DNA from: Liolophura sinensis
Lineage: Eukaryota; Mollusca; Polyplacophora; Chitonida; Chitonidae
Assembly (NCBI RefSeq): GCF_032854445.1
Contig: NC_088299.1
Coordinates: 4,751,001-4,815,000, forward strand
DNA: 64,000 bases
Direction of reading: 5' to 3'
The translations under genes and the position numbers were made by a program. Of this stretch, positions 44,347-56,124 are shown in pieces (the stretch's first letter is position 1; the number at the start of each line of letters is the position of its first letter). A model generated the notes under the pieces. The model was not told where the DNA came from, did no database searches, and was given only the letters and a program-made list of their open reading frames with translations.

Positions 44347-44930
44347 GGGTCCGTATTTATGACACGTCTTAAGTCAAAACTGGCCTGGATAGCACAGTTG
44401 GTAGCGTGTCCGCTTCAGGAGCGGTAGATCCAGGATCAATCCTGGGTCGAGCCGCACCTAAGACTTTAAAAGAGGAAGTTGTGACTTCTTTGCTTGGCAT
44501 TCAGCATGCAGGGGATAGTGCAATGACTGGTTGACCCGTATGTGTATAATGGCTTGGGCAGGGCAGCTTACTTGCCTTCTGTAGGTCGTCTCAGTGAAGC
44601 AGCACTAGATAAAAGAGCGATGGAAATCCGCCCTGCAACAAGGAGGCACATTACATACACCCTAAGGATTCCTTCGTCGTCAAATGACAGAAATTGTTGA
44701 ATACCACGTTAAACCCCAAGCACTCACCCACTCACTCTTAAATCAAAAATTCAAACTCAGCTACAGTTAAATTGTTTTGCTCTTGGAAGTTTAAAATTTA
44801 TGTACACTGATAAACTTCAGAGCAATGTTCCAGTCACAACCTGAGTTCTTTCCTGTTATGAGTTTGGCTTTTTAAGCGCTTGTAATTTTTGACGCAAGTC
44901 TTAAGTTGCTTGATAAATACAGGCCCAAGG
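44347..44930. mobile_element. MITE with GTATTTAT...CTTAAG termini, split by SINE B
   Basis: The left end GGGTCCGTATTTATGACACG plus CTTAAGTC is mirrored by GCAAGTCTTAAG ... TTGATAAATACAGGCCC at 44893-44925. Removing the SINE leaves about 215 bp. No coding sequence. Confidence 0.7.
44380..44736 (+). mobile_element. SINE B, full-length, nested in a MITE
   Basis: Head TGGATAGCACAGTTGGTAGC (A box), GGATCAATCCTGGGTC (B box), then the body to the tail CACTCACCCACTCACT. Flanks CTTAAGTCAAAA (44368-44379) and CTTAAATCAAAA (44737-44748) form a 12-bp duplication with one mismatch. This is the best-preserved SINE B in the window. Confidence 0.92.
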
Positions 44931-46261
44931 CTGCATGGTTTCTAGCCTAGCCCATTCCCTCTCTGCCGACATTAATTATAAACAGTCAACACTACTTGTT
45001 TTTATTGAGGAAAACCTAGCTATTTCTTCCATCAGTGTGATGTGTATGTGTCTGTATGTCACATGTGGGAATGTTTATCAAACTGCAGCCAGAAGTTGCT
45101 GGTTTACCCTGTTCTCACTGATTACCCTCACCAATATAACTGAATCCCGTCACATACCTAAAAAAGAAATGAAAAATCCTTAAGTATAGTGTTTTTTAGT
45201 AAACCAAAAGTCTAATACATGTAAATAAACGAACAGCTGTTCAGTACACATGGACACGTCTTCTTGGTGGTTATGCTTGTTTGTCTCACCCAAGTTATGT
45301 CCCTTGAGATTCGCTGTAAAGATTCTTCAACATGCTTGTAGGTTTAAAATGATTAATTGAACAATTGGGTTAAACGTCCGGCCAGTCTTGTATACAGGCA
45401 ACTTGCTGAGGCTTACCTTTCACATCTGTTTGTTGAGTAAATTCGTGTTGCAGTATATAATGCACTGCTGAGCAATATTGACCAGGTATCAGTTATGGTG
45501 TAAGCATCTACTTGCGTGCATACCAACAGTAATCGAAAAAAGAAAAAAAAAATATACATAAATGTCATTAAGAGAATGAAGTTGGTGGTTTTGAACTTTC
45601 TGTTGGAAATACCTAGCTGTATTAATACAAAATGGGATGTGGTCATTTGAATGCTTAACTTGACATTTTCTGTTAAGTGATACTGTATCTATACATTTTA
45701 GGAGTGACCATCACATTAACCCAGATTTTGTTATCTTTTGAGGGTGGGGCAGTGTGTGTGGGGAGGGTATACTGCAAGTTCTTTCATTTTGTCCTTGATA
45801 TAGATAAATAAATGTACCTACATGTACATAGGTACTGGTATACTAGCACCAGTAGAATCTAGCTTCCAAGTTGAATAGAGTTGCATAGATGATATGTAGG
45901 TTTCAAATCTATAATGTCTTTATCAGAACATCAAATACTATATTTTGCATATAAAAAGTGTTGAAACATACCAAGAAATTTGATTAAATACATGCATCTT
46001 AGTAAACACTTTTGTGTAACCTGGTATTAGGGAACAACAGTGTACATGTAATGTACGTGTTACATGTATATTATATGTAATGAATGTAAAGTATACATTT
46101 TACTGTAGCACCTGTACAATGTAGATTTATATTTTCATTTCATTTTTTATTCACCATAAACCTTTAATTAAATACATAGGTATACATGTATATGAGTGAT
46201 GCATTTGGCGGGAATAAAGCTCACAATAGCTTGTTCTATCCAGTGAAAAGTAGAATGTTAT
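44931..46261. other. No recognisable gene
   Basis: AT-rich, intron-like, with many TACATGTA words. No repeat or exon that I can name. Confidence 0.5.
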
Positions 46262-47212
46262 AAAATAGAGTATATACATGGAATAATGGTAATGATATTA
46301 CAGTGTGACATATATAATAGAGTATATACGTGGAATAATGGTAATGATATTACAGTGTGACATATATAATAGGGTATACATGGATTAATGGTAATGATAT
46401 TACAGTACTTGTGACATATATAATAGCGTATATACGTGGGTTAATGGTAATGATATTACAGTGTGACATATATAATAGAGTATATACATGGATTAATGGT
46501 AATGATATTACAGTACTTGTGACATATATAATAGCGTATATACATGGAATAATGGTAATGATATTACAGTGTGACATATAATAGCGTATGTACACATGGA
46601 ATAATGGTAATGATATTACAGTGTGACATATACAATAGAGTATATACATGGAATAATGGTAATGATATTACAGTGTGACATGTATAATAGAGTATATACT
46701 TGGATTAATGGTAATGATGTTACAGTGTGACATATACAATAGAGTATATACATGGAATAATGGTAATGATATTACAGTGTGACATATATAATAGAGTATA
46801 TACATGGAATAATGGTAATGATATTACAGTGTGACATATATAATGGAGTATATACATGGAATAATGGTAATGATATTACAGTGTGACATATAATAGCGTA
46901 TGTACACATGGAATAATGGTAATGATATTACAGTGTGACATATACAATAGAGTATATACATGGAATAATGGTAATGATATTACAGTGTGACATGTATAAT
47001 AGAGTATATACATGGATTAATGGTAATGATGTTACAGTGTGACATATACAATAGAGTATATACATGGAATAATGGTAATGATATTACAGTGTGACATATA
47101 TAATAGAGTATATACATGGAATAATGGTAATGATATTACAGTGTGACATATATAATGGAGTATATACATGGAATAATGGTAATGATTTTACTGTGTGACA
47201 TATATAAGCATA
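46262..47212. repeat. 52-bp tandem array with 312-bp higher-order unit
   Basis: About 18 units of ATGGAATAATGGTAATGATA plus TTACAGTGTGACATATATAA and GAGTATATAC. The variant GCGTATGTACACATGG occurs at 46584 and again at 46896, 312 bp (six monomers) apart. The neighbouring variants (CATGTATAATAG, GATGTTACAG) repeat in the same order. The left quarter is simpler. Open frames here are translations of the array. Confidence 0.9.
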
Positions 47213-47889
47213 CATGGTAACAAACAAATCTTCAAAGTCAGAAATCATAAAAGATGTTGGAAACTTTAGGAACAGGAACTTTAGGGAACTTTTGTTGTTG
47301 TTGTTGTCATTAACCTACATAAGCAACCAAAATGCGTCTTAATCAAATTGCTCAAGGAGATATAGTTTAGGCCTGGATTTAAAAAGAGCTGTGAAATTTA
47401 TAATACGAATAGTGATGGGTTGTTGATTCCATTCTCGAGGGCAAATTGTTCTTAATGAGAAGTATGATAAATTCGTTCTATACGTAGGTCTGTTATAATA
47501 GAAATCGAGTTGTTCTAGTCACATACATGTAGTGATGGGTAGCAGATGGTTTTAACAGATGAGTTTTGAAGCTGGGAGGAATAATTTTAAGATGATAAAA
47601 ATACTTGTGTGCCAAAAGTGATACAGATAGAATGTTCATCTCTCGCAGTGGTAAGATGGACAGTTGATGGAACAGAGGGGGTGTGTCATCATTTCTTTTT
47701 GAATGAGTGATAGTTCGAATGAATGTATATATATGTACTAATTGTAAAACAATGTCCATGTGAATGAATTATATAAATATAATGTAATCACTCGTTTTAA
47801 TGTTCCCTGGATGCATATTTCTGTAACTAAATATAATGGCACAATGATAACACATGACAGCTAATGCATACATGTTCATGTTATATATT
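47213..47889. other. No recognisable gene
   Basis: There is a (GTT)n stretch at 47287-47304. The rest is AT-rich. The minus-strand frame at 47493-47759 has no domain I know. Confidence 0.45.
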
Positions 47890-48850
47890 CGTGAAAAACA
47901 ATTTGCAAATTACAAAAGCTATCAAACAGTACACACTTTAGTACTGTATGTAGTTATCTTATATGCTAACTCGTCTGAAGTATCGCCCCCAAAAAGTGCA
48001 TTTTTATAGAATACAAGTTATTGTAATATACAAAATATTACATTTGGTGCAGAAACTTATAGTTTTCAGGGCTGAGCCCGGTTTCCTTCCACCATTATGC
48101 TGGCCGCCGTTGTATAAGTGAAATATTCGGCGTACGGCGTAAAACACCAATCAGATAAATAAATACATAAATAAATATAATTTTCAAGTAGGTTATGATC
48201 GTACCATTCAAAACATCAAAATACCTTTCTAAGATCGAAAGAAATCTCCGAATGGGGTGAAAAATTTGGGTGCCATTTTAGGTCATTTAGAGCATGTGAA
48301 AACAAGGTGCAAACTACAAAACTGATCAACAGTGCAATCTTTAGTACTGTATATAGTGATCTGAAATGTCAAAACTTCGTACATTTACAAATTACGGAAT
48401 ATGATCTTTTAATAGTACTGTATAAATGTATATGGAATCATTATCTGATATGTGAAAACAAGGTGCAAAGTACAAAACTGATCAAACGTACAATCTTTAG
48501 CACTGTATGTAGTCATCTGATATGTCAAAACAAGGCAAATTTACAAATTACGGAATCTAATCATTTAATAGCACTGTATAAATGTAAATGGAGTCATTAT
48601 CCGATATATGAAAACGAAGTGCAAATTACAAAAGTTAGCAACAGTACAATCTTAAGTGTTGTATGTATAGTCATTAGCTGATATGGGAAAGCATGGTGCA
48701 AATTACAGAAGTTAACAGTAGTACAACCTTTAGTGATGTATCAGATGTGTTAAAACAACATGCAAATTACATGTAGTTCAGTGTTCAGGACTGTATAAAT
48801 TATCCGATATATGAAAATAAGTGCAAATCACAGAAGTTATAACGATATTA
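47890..48850. repeat. ~156-bp tandem repeats, diverged
   Basis: GTGAAAACAAGGTGCAAA starts at 48296 and 48452, and ATGAAAACGAAGTGC at 48608: steps of 156. An older relative (GTGAAAAACAATTTGCAAAT) is at 47893, and half-length units follow at 48685. A SINE A and a MITE end (near 48275) separate the first unit from the rest. Confidence 0.75.
48068..48178 (+). mobile_element. SINE A, head-truncated
   Basis: GGGCTGAGCCCGGTTTCCTT, CACCATTATGCTGGCCGCCG, TTGTATAAGTGAAATATTCG and CAATCAGATAAATAAATAC. Confidence 0.82.
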
Positions 48851-50410
48851 GATGTACATGTATGCTTTAGTAGACACAGTATAGTCTTCAGTACAATTGT
48901 AGGCATTATCTGAACAGGCACATATATGTCAGTGAGATACTGCTGAGCCATGAAGTGGTTTAACTGTCAGTTACAATCCTCTGTTGTGAGAGATTCACAG
49001 ATAAGGGCTGACTTAATTCTGGCACTGGAGTGTTATGTTCTAGGGTGGATGATATGATAGTGGCAGCGTTAATAGGTCCCCAGGGGTGCAATGCTAAGCT
49101 GAGTCCATTCCCTCAACATGACTCCTATAGATCAATTTACACAGGGAATTTGATTATCTGTTCTTGCCAAAGTACAGCTTCCAAGATTAAGCTAATCATA
49201 CCATTATGATTCATTATGTTTATTTTCATTATGCTAGGAATAGACCCAATACCAGATTATTATTACACTTTTTTTTAGGGGTGGGGGTGGGGGTGGGGGG
49301 TGGGGGTGAGGGGTGAGGGGTGGAGATCTTGATAAATTGCTCTTACTTTAGTGCATGTGTCATAAGAAAAACCAAGTATGCCACATTCTGCACTTTTCTG
49401 CATTAGGTGATTGTTTCTGATTAAAAAAAAAATGCCTGCATGTATGTACTCTCTTTGACTTAAAGTTTAGCATTTTTCAGTTGATATATTTTGCTTTGAT
49501 TCTGATGGAGTCATCCACCGCCACTTAAGTTTGGTTAATTGCTTATAAAGAAACAATGGTATAAGCATAAAAAGCATTATTTTAAGGTCGTTAAGTGATG
49601 CTGAAAATGCGTGTTTACCTACAAAACTCTAGGTTAAACACAGTATACTTATTGTGATATACCGGAATTGTAGTATGCCCTTTCAGGGACTCGGCTTACC
49701 GCGTGGAGAATATCTTTGCATCTTATACATGTGATATTAATTAACAAGCACATACACACATGTTCCTGTACATGCATTTTAAGCACTCTGCACTCTGCAC
49801 TCTCAATGTGTTTATCTTGAAATAATGTATATAATATGTCTCGAAAGTATAAAGCTGTTGAATTAATTTATCCAGACAGTCTATTGATGTGATCACTGAT
49901 GTAAACTTGAACGGTCAAGACTTGGGCTGGGATCAGTGCCTTTCAGGTTCATTGATACATGTAGATGGTGTTGTAGTCAGTAAAGTTTTCAACCAGTGGT
50001 ATTACTGGAAATTGTTTCAGTTTTATGTGAAAAACAAAATACCCCCCGCCTCCCTCCCCCAATAAAAAACCACTGAACAAAAATGTAGAAGACTACAGGT
50101 GTATTGATCTAGGAAGATGTGTTCTAATTTGTTATTAGTAAAGTGCAAATAAATTCTCAGATTGTAAATATTAGGTGGGCTTTATTATAATGAGCCATGT
50201 TTCAAATACATGTACTCGCATGTATGTTTACTTGACACGGTAAGAACAAATTAAATACCTCTTTTGAGCTCGAACTCTTTAATCAGTAAAGGTTTGTAAA
50301 GCCCTACCACATCATGTGTCAAAAATGTCAGGCAACTATTTTAGATCACAGTTGCATGTACTATAAAATGAGTGTCTGAAAAAATTTCACAGAAAGTAAT
50401 TTAGAATAGG
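48851..50410. other. No recognisable gene; strong G-quadruplex candidate
   Basis: 49278-49323 is runs of four to six G separated by T or TGA on the plus strand. Elsewhere AT-rich intron-like sequence; no exon recognised. Confidence 0.5.
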
Positions 50411-50416
50411 CAAACG

Positions 50417-50605
50417 ATGGAGAAAATTGAGGAACTGAACATTAGTGAACTTGAGAAGTCCCTAAAGGAAAGAGGTGTCATTTATGCACACAGTTATTAT
50501 GAAAATGATGCCAAAAATTGTTTGGCAAATTATTTCTCTACACCCATAGTTATCCTGAAATATTGGTTGAAATGGTGGAAAGGTCCAAGAATTAGGGTAC
50601 CGTGA
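50417..50605 (+). other. Short open frame of unknown status (62 aa)
   Basis: It begins MEKIEELNISELEKSLKERG, an amphipathic, charged start that loosely resembles the first helix of SAP-like domains in retroelement proteins. It soon loses that character. No splice context or partner domain. Possibly a retroelement scrap; chance is also likely. Confidence 0.2.
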
Positions 50606-50789
50606 ATTCTGTGCGCTCCCTATTAAGGTATCTTATTTCAGTATTTATAATTAAATGTTTATTGAATGTAATTTATACACACCAATTGATTCAGCTTTGA
50701 TTCATTGAATTAAATTCCAGCCAATCAAAGTAGCCATAGTTCAAGAAATTAGATAGCCTGGCTCTGAAAGAGGGGGAACTGCTGTCTTG

Positions 50790-50972
50790 TACTAACATGT
50801 GAATGCGCTGTTCACAAGTCATTTACTAACATGAACCGCCAAACAAAGTTGTTCACAAACTCTGTTCACAAGCAAGAGTAGGGACCGCCATCCTATACTA
50901 ACATGTGAACACGCTGTTCACAAGTCATTTACTAACATGGACCACCGAACAAAGTTGTTCACAAACTCTTAC
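50790..50972. repeat. Tandem duplication, 106-bp offset
   Basis: ACTAACATGTGAATGCGCTG at 50791 recurs as ACTAACATGTGAACACGCTG at 50897, followed in both by TTCACAAGTCATTTACTAAC and AAAGTTGTTCACAAACTC. Few differences, so fairly recent. Confidence 0.8.
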
Positions 50973-51665
50973 TCTCACTAGGAGGTGGACCTACCAGAGA
51001 TCACTGATAGGACATGCACTTATATTCATTTTTCATGTCATGATCATTTTATGTAGGTTGTGTGTTCACATTGTCACCTTTTCAGTTTTGCATGTCGGCT
51101 CATGTGTATGTCCATGCCAAATTATTCAACTATATTAAAGATGTCAAATGTACTTCATTTTGTTTTGTTGTGTGCAAAAGCCAGAATTCAATAAATGTAT
51201 TAAAAATTAAGATACTAAAGTGAGTGTCCCCCTAAGCATGCACACATTACATTGTTAGTCCATGAGTGTACACTTGGAAACCATTATCTTGTTTGCATGA
51301 ACCCCCAAAATAATATTACATGTACATTGTATATTATTTTGTCCTAGTGTGATCTGAAAAAAATTGAGGCAAAATTGCCTGCTTCGAAATGAAGTGAGCT
51401 TAATGAACTAACATTAATTACTTTGTATGCTGATTGTAATACCATTTGCTTCAGGCAGGACCGTTTCCCGTAGATTTTCATTGCCTTGCTAATGCAGGGA
51501 TAGTTTATTTTTACTTGTGATAGATTAAAAACAGGTGAAATAAATTTCATTCCCTTGTACAAACTATTTAATGTTTAGATTTAAGTAATGGTGGATATCT
51601 GAACAGTCACCAAATCCATGATAGGGGGGTATTCCTCTACATGTGTCTTAAAGGAGAAGAAAATG
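50973..51665. other. No recognisable gene
   Basis: AT-rich. No motif in either strand that I can defend. Confidence 0.45.
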
Positions 51666-51938
51666 TATTTATTTATTGATTTATCTGATTGAAGTTTTCA
51701 CCCCAATCGCCCATTCTCAGGAATATTTCACTTATACAGCTGCCAGCATTATGGTTGACAGAAACCAAGCAGATTTTGAGGGGGAGAGCAGTGACTATCT
51801 GCAGGTGGCTGGTTGACCTTCCAGGGCGAGAGGAAGCCAGCGTGAGTTGGACTTGAACTCACACTGATGGCATTGGTGGGAGGCTCCTGTGTCATTGTAC
51901 GGCGCTAGCACACTAACCACTAGGCCATGGATGCCCCC
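51666..51938 (-). mobile_element. SINE A, full-length, old copy
   Basis: Reversed tail TTTATTTATTGATTTATCTG, GCTGCCAGCATTATGG, GGAAGCCAGCGTGAGTTGG, TTGAACTCACACTGATGG, and the head CTAACCACTAGGCCATGG. Many substitutions. Confidence 0.82.
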
Positions 51939-52429
51939 CCCCCCCAAAAAGGAGAAGAAAACCAGAAATTGTATTGATGAGAGTTTACTACAGATCTGTG
52001 AAACTGAATACACAATCTGATCTCCCACTTTTAATGTATTTGTATTCAATACATGGCATTCAGAGGGTAATGTGAGTAGAATGTACAGTGTGCATAAGCC
52101 ATTGGATCTGAGTTCTGTTTCATTCTTCCCAGCTAGGCTTTCAGAAATACAGATCTGTACTCTTCCATTCATCAACCTGCAACTGGGTCTGTTCGAGTGT
52201 GCTGTCCTAAACATGTCAGGCTGTACGCTACAAAAACATGTTTCTTTTAATCCTACAGTACTTCTGACTTAATATCACCTAATGTTTCATGGATAATGAA
52301 GATCATAATTTTATTATGATCACAAATACATTGTACATGTACCTGTCACATCGAATGCTAGTCAAACTGTGTTAGCAGCCATTTTTGATGTGGGTCACAG
52401 GTGAGAATTTCCTTAGTGACTTCCCTGAG

Positions 52430-52570
52430 GCCCATCCGCAGTGACGTGCGTACATGTGCCCTTGGCACTCCTGTTTCCTCAACCATTAAACAAAATCACA
52501 GTCGTATATAGGTGGAAAATTCGTGAATGTGGCATTGAACAACATACATGTAAATAAATAAATAAATAAA
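52430..52570 (+). mobile_element. Degenerate SINE A
   Basis: CCCATCCGCAGTGACGTGCG, CTGTTTCCTCAACCATTAAA and an AAATAAATAAATAAAT tail in the expected order. A (TA)n microsatellite follows at 52747-52770. Confidence 0.55.
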
Positions 52571-52746
52571 TCGGTTACATTCCAGAGAGGTGCGTTGGCA
52601 GACTGATGACAGTTAACGCTATAATTATGGCCAATCGATCTTAAAGCTACGTGTAGGTGTGCATGTACTGTTAAGATAGTGTAGTTTTAGAGAGTGGTTT
52701 TCATCAAGACTTAAGTACATGGACGTTTTGATGGAATTGTAATCAG

Positions 52747-52780
<34 letters not shown>

Positions 52781-52834
52781 AGGGTTGTGCTTTACCACAA
52801 TGTACATGCACATCTATGTGTACATGGAGGTTTT

Positions 52835-52935
52835 TGATTTATTTATTTATTTGATTGGTGTTTTAAGTCGCACTCAAGAATGTTTCACTTATATGACGGC
52901 AGCCAGCATTATTATGGGTGGAAACTGGGCAAGAT
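52835..52935 (-). mobile_element. SINE A, head-truncated
   Basis: TTTATTTATTTATTTGATTG, GGTGTTTTAAGTCGCACTC, GACGGCAGCCAGCATTATT, then GGAAACTGGGCAAGATCAG. Confidence 0.82.
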
Positions 52936-54099
52936 CAGCAGCCAGATGCACAGGAGATTGCAGAATATTACATGGAGTTTCATTCTTGATACTTACTGAA
53001 AGCTCATCAAGGCTTCCATCGTAACTCACAAGGAACTGTTTTTCTCTTGCCTGGCCTTGGGTTTTCTGTCTGTATGCCAAGTTATAGCAATATCACTATT
53101 TACAGGAGTAGGTCAGATACATTGTTACTCACTGTTTCCTTTGTCGTTTTTTGTGCATGCTAATTAATCTTTTTCCCAGTCACGCTATATTGGGATCAGA
53201 AAGGAATATATTGTATTAAAGCATCGTTGCATCTGGCTGCTGTTCAATTCACAGCCACCGGTATGATCTGTCTTGGCTTTAATGATCACTGATATTTGAC
53301 ATATGACTTGGTGCCTTTTGTTCTCTCTTAGTGGAGGCTGGGGGAATATTCTTTCAGTGAACAGGTGTTAATGTGGTGTTTTGGAAAGTTGGTTATGAAT
53401 TATCAGTATAAGATGTCTTATCGAGGTGCCACATCTGAATGCTTTCTACTGGATACTCGCTTTAAGTAACATGAGTAAGGTGTTTGTAGCATGATGTGAA
53501 AATAAGCCTCAGCAGAACTACTTTCCAGATGTTATTAATAAGTGATTGTACACATGGCCTACATGTATGTGCATGTATATCTCTTCATATTCATAAGCCA
53601 GTGGAAAATACAATAATACGTCAAGTGAAATTGTGCAGTAAATCTTCAACCTTTTTGCAAGTTTTCAAGGTGTTTATTCAAGTATATTTTTAGGACATCA
53701 TTGTGTGTACACTGATAAAATAATAATTTTTGTGAAGCCCTGAAATTGGCCAACATAACATCATGTGTCTTAAGATTCAAGTTAGAAAGGTGCATAAATG
53801 GGATTAAAAGTTGCTCTGTCATATGCGAAAACGGTGAGGAATCAGGGTAACTGTGATTAGGCCATGGTTAAGGTGCCTGTCTTTGAATCATTAGAATGCA
53901 TGAGATATTTGTTCAAACCTGACATCGGGCACGGAAATGGTTGATCCCCTTGATTTAACTGTTTGTAGGACTTAAGTGAAAGTAAACAGTTGATGACGGT
54001 TGCGTGGCTGTTAGCTCAGGCAGGTTATTATTTGGGCTATATTCTAAAATAATACCAAAGGTTGATTGTAAATGTCATAATTGTCAGTGAAATGTTGGT
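52936..54099. other. No recognisable gene; weak tRNA-like stretch
   Basis: At 53857-53935, GCCATGGTTAAGGTGCCTGT ... TTGTTCAAACCTGACATCGG has A-box- and B-box-like words and may be a decayed SINE head related to the one near 22605. No exon recognised. Confidence 0.4.
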
Positions 54100-54232
54100 G
54101 GTTTGCCCTAGGCACACGCACCAGTTTTTTCTATCCATAAAGCTCACTGCCATGGTGTAAGTAAAATTCCTTAGATATGGCATCAAACAAGTCAAATACA
54201 CATGTATGAAAGTAGAGAAATAAATAAATTCC
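54100..54232 (+). mobile_element. Degenerate SINE A
   Basis: TTTTTTCTATCCATAAAGCTC, CATGGTGTAAGTAAAATTCC, ATATGGCATCAAACAAGTCA and an AAATAAATAAAT tail. Confidence 0.5.
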
Positions 54233-55017
54233 TGGAGGTGTGACGAAAGCTGTTAATTCACTTACAAACGCAGACATACACAACAACAACTGTTGTTTCG
54301 CAATTTTGTGAAAGGAAAATTCGCTTGACAGATTACATCGTTATTAGAGGCAATTCATAATAGCATACATAACACATAGAGCATGTAACACAAAACACGT
54401 ACGATAATGATTTGCCATTAATGTTTGCATAAAATACTCAAAATTTGTTTTAGCTGAACATCGTTTCTTAGGTTTATGAGTGCAGGAAACCGGAATGATT
54501 TGTATAAACCACGCCTAATGTAAGGTATTTGGCGATGCCCCTGCATCAAAGCTGCTGCCCCGGGGGAAATAGAGCTACCATAGATTTGCCTGTTAATTTT
54601 GAGCTTCTGTGTAATTTTGATATTATGACTAATCATCGATTGCAGTGAACAATAAAGGTAAACAAATTGAAGATAAGGCCTTTAAGTGCTTCGAAATCAC
54701 TTTTGTGATATCTAGTAGAAATTCGCCACATTGAGTCACCTGTACGCCGGTATGTTTTCTCATCGCCATCATTCACATGGCGGAAGGTTCCTGTCTGACA
54801 ACGCACAACCACAGATTCTCCTTATATCTGTCTCTCATTTTACTCTCACATATAGCACTCATGGCTTACCTACGTTTGGTGTGGTGGAAAAAATTTACTC
54901 TGTCAATCTTCACAATGTTCACTGATTCTATGGGATAAATCTGTACAAGTATATCCGAGGTATGAAAAGAAAAACGGCCGCCGTCTGTTTGGGACAGGAC
55001 AGTAGCCTAGTTCTTAC
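54233..55017. other. No recognisable gene
   Basis: No named repeat or exon. The minus-strand frame 54418-54636 reads with some coding-like texture but no domain that I recognise. Confidence 0.4.
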
Positions 55018-55665
55018 ATTTGATAACTTTTTACATTTTGTGCTGTTTTACCAGTCACATGATTTAGCAGGATTTTGAATTTGATTGATAAGGTAAAAAA
55101 ACCTTCTTCTCCAAAATGGCTAAACCTATTCAGATAAAGTTTACATTTACAGTTTTTAGGTGGATCGCCCTACCAAGATTGTAAAAAGCTTTTAGTTTGG
55201 TACCGTATGCAAATAAGGCCAAAACTGACCAATGAACTTGGCTCAAAAGTAGGTCAATTGGTGCTGCTTGATGTCACAATTACAAATCTGCAAGAATTAT
55301 TTTTGTACTCTGTGTTGTTTTCATGTTTTAGCAAGAATTCGACAAAACTGCCCTATGTAAATAACATGGGAGCTTTGTGCTAGACTGGATGAAAGCATTG
55401 ACTCAAGTTTACCTAGGAAGGGGCATCAGCTCTGCAACAATGTATTATTTTTGTCTTTTGTCCTCAGCCAGCAATTGAAGATCAAAGTTGCCTAATCTTT
55501 ATGCTAGTCCTCAGTACTTGGCCAATTGTCAATGATGCCTGGCAGTCTAGGGTTCAAAACCAGTACATTCCTTTCCATTTCTTTTCTTGCTTTTTCCCAT
55601 TATCATGAACTGTATAGACACCAGACTAGCAGAATTGGTGAAAGACTAGTGGCGTGGACCCAGGC
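55018..55665 (-). repeat. Dispersed repeat F, copy 2 (inverted)
   Basis: The reverse complement is collinear with 34056-34915. TTTTGTGCTGTTTTACCAGTC, TAGGTGGATCGCCCTACC, ATTACAAATCTGCAAGAATT, GCCTGGCAGTCTAGGGTTC and CATGAACTGTATAGACACCA all have partners there. Confidence 0.8.
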
Positions 55666-55724
55666 AGTGCTGTTGGATAACTATTGAAGTTAATTTTTAG
55701 TTGGCCCTCAATTTTTTGGTAGAC

Positions 55725-55962
55725 CAGCCCGGGTAGCACAGTTGGTAGAGCGTCTGCTTCGGAAACAGTAGATCCAGGATCAATCCTGGGTCAAGTAATA
55801 CCTAAGACTTTAAAAGTTAACTTCCTCCGTTTATGTTCAGCGTGAAGGGGATAGTGCTACGGCTGGTTGACCCGTATCAGTATGATGTCTCGGCGAGGTG
55901 CCTTACTTGCCTTTGGTAAGTTGTCCCAGAGAGGCAGCACTAGATAAAAGAGCGATGGAAGT
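55725..55962 (+). mobile_element. SINE B, 3'-truncated
   Basis: Head CCCGGGTAGCACAGTTGGTAG, GGATCAATCCTGGGTC, TGGTTGACCCGTATCAGTAT, and ends after AGATAAAAGAGCGATGGAAG, missing the last ~110 bp. Loss of the 3' end points to later deletion, not to 5' truncation during insertion. Confidence 0.85.
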
Positions 55963-56124
55963 TGTTGTTTACATTGAATAAAGCAGACGACAAATATAAA
56001 CAAAGAAACAAAATGGCTATTTTTTCTGTCGGAGCGAACGTTTATTTTTAAGAAGAAAAGTATCAGGTTACATACAATTTAAAGCCCATAGGGACGTTTG
56101 AATGCTAAACAACAGAGGTAGTAA

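Noticed and set aside
44383-44460. Possible functional tRNA gene
   Set aside because: The A and B boxes belong to the SINE B head; the arms do not fold into a complete cloverleaf and SINE sequence follows directly.
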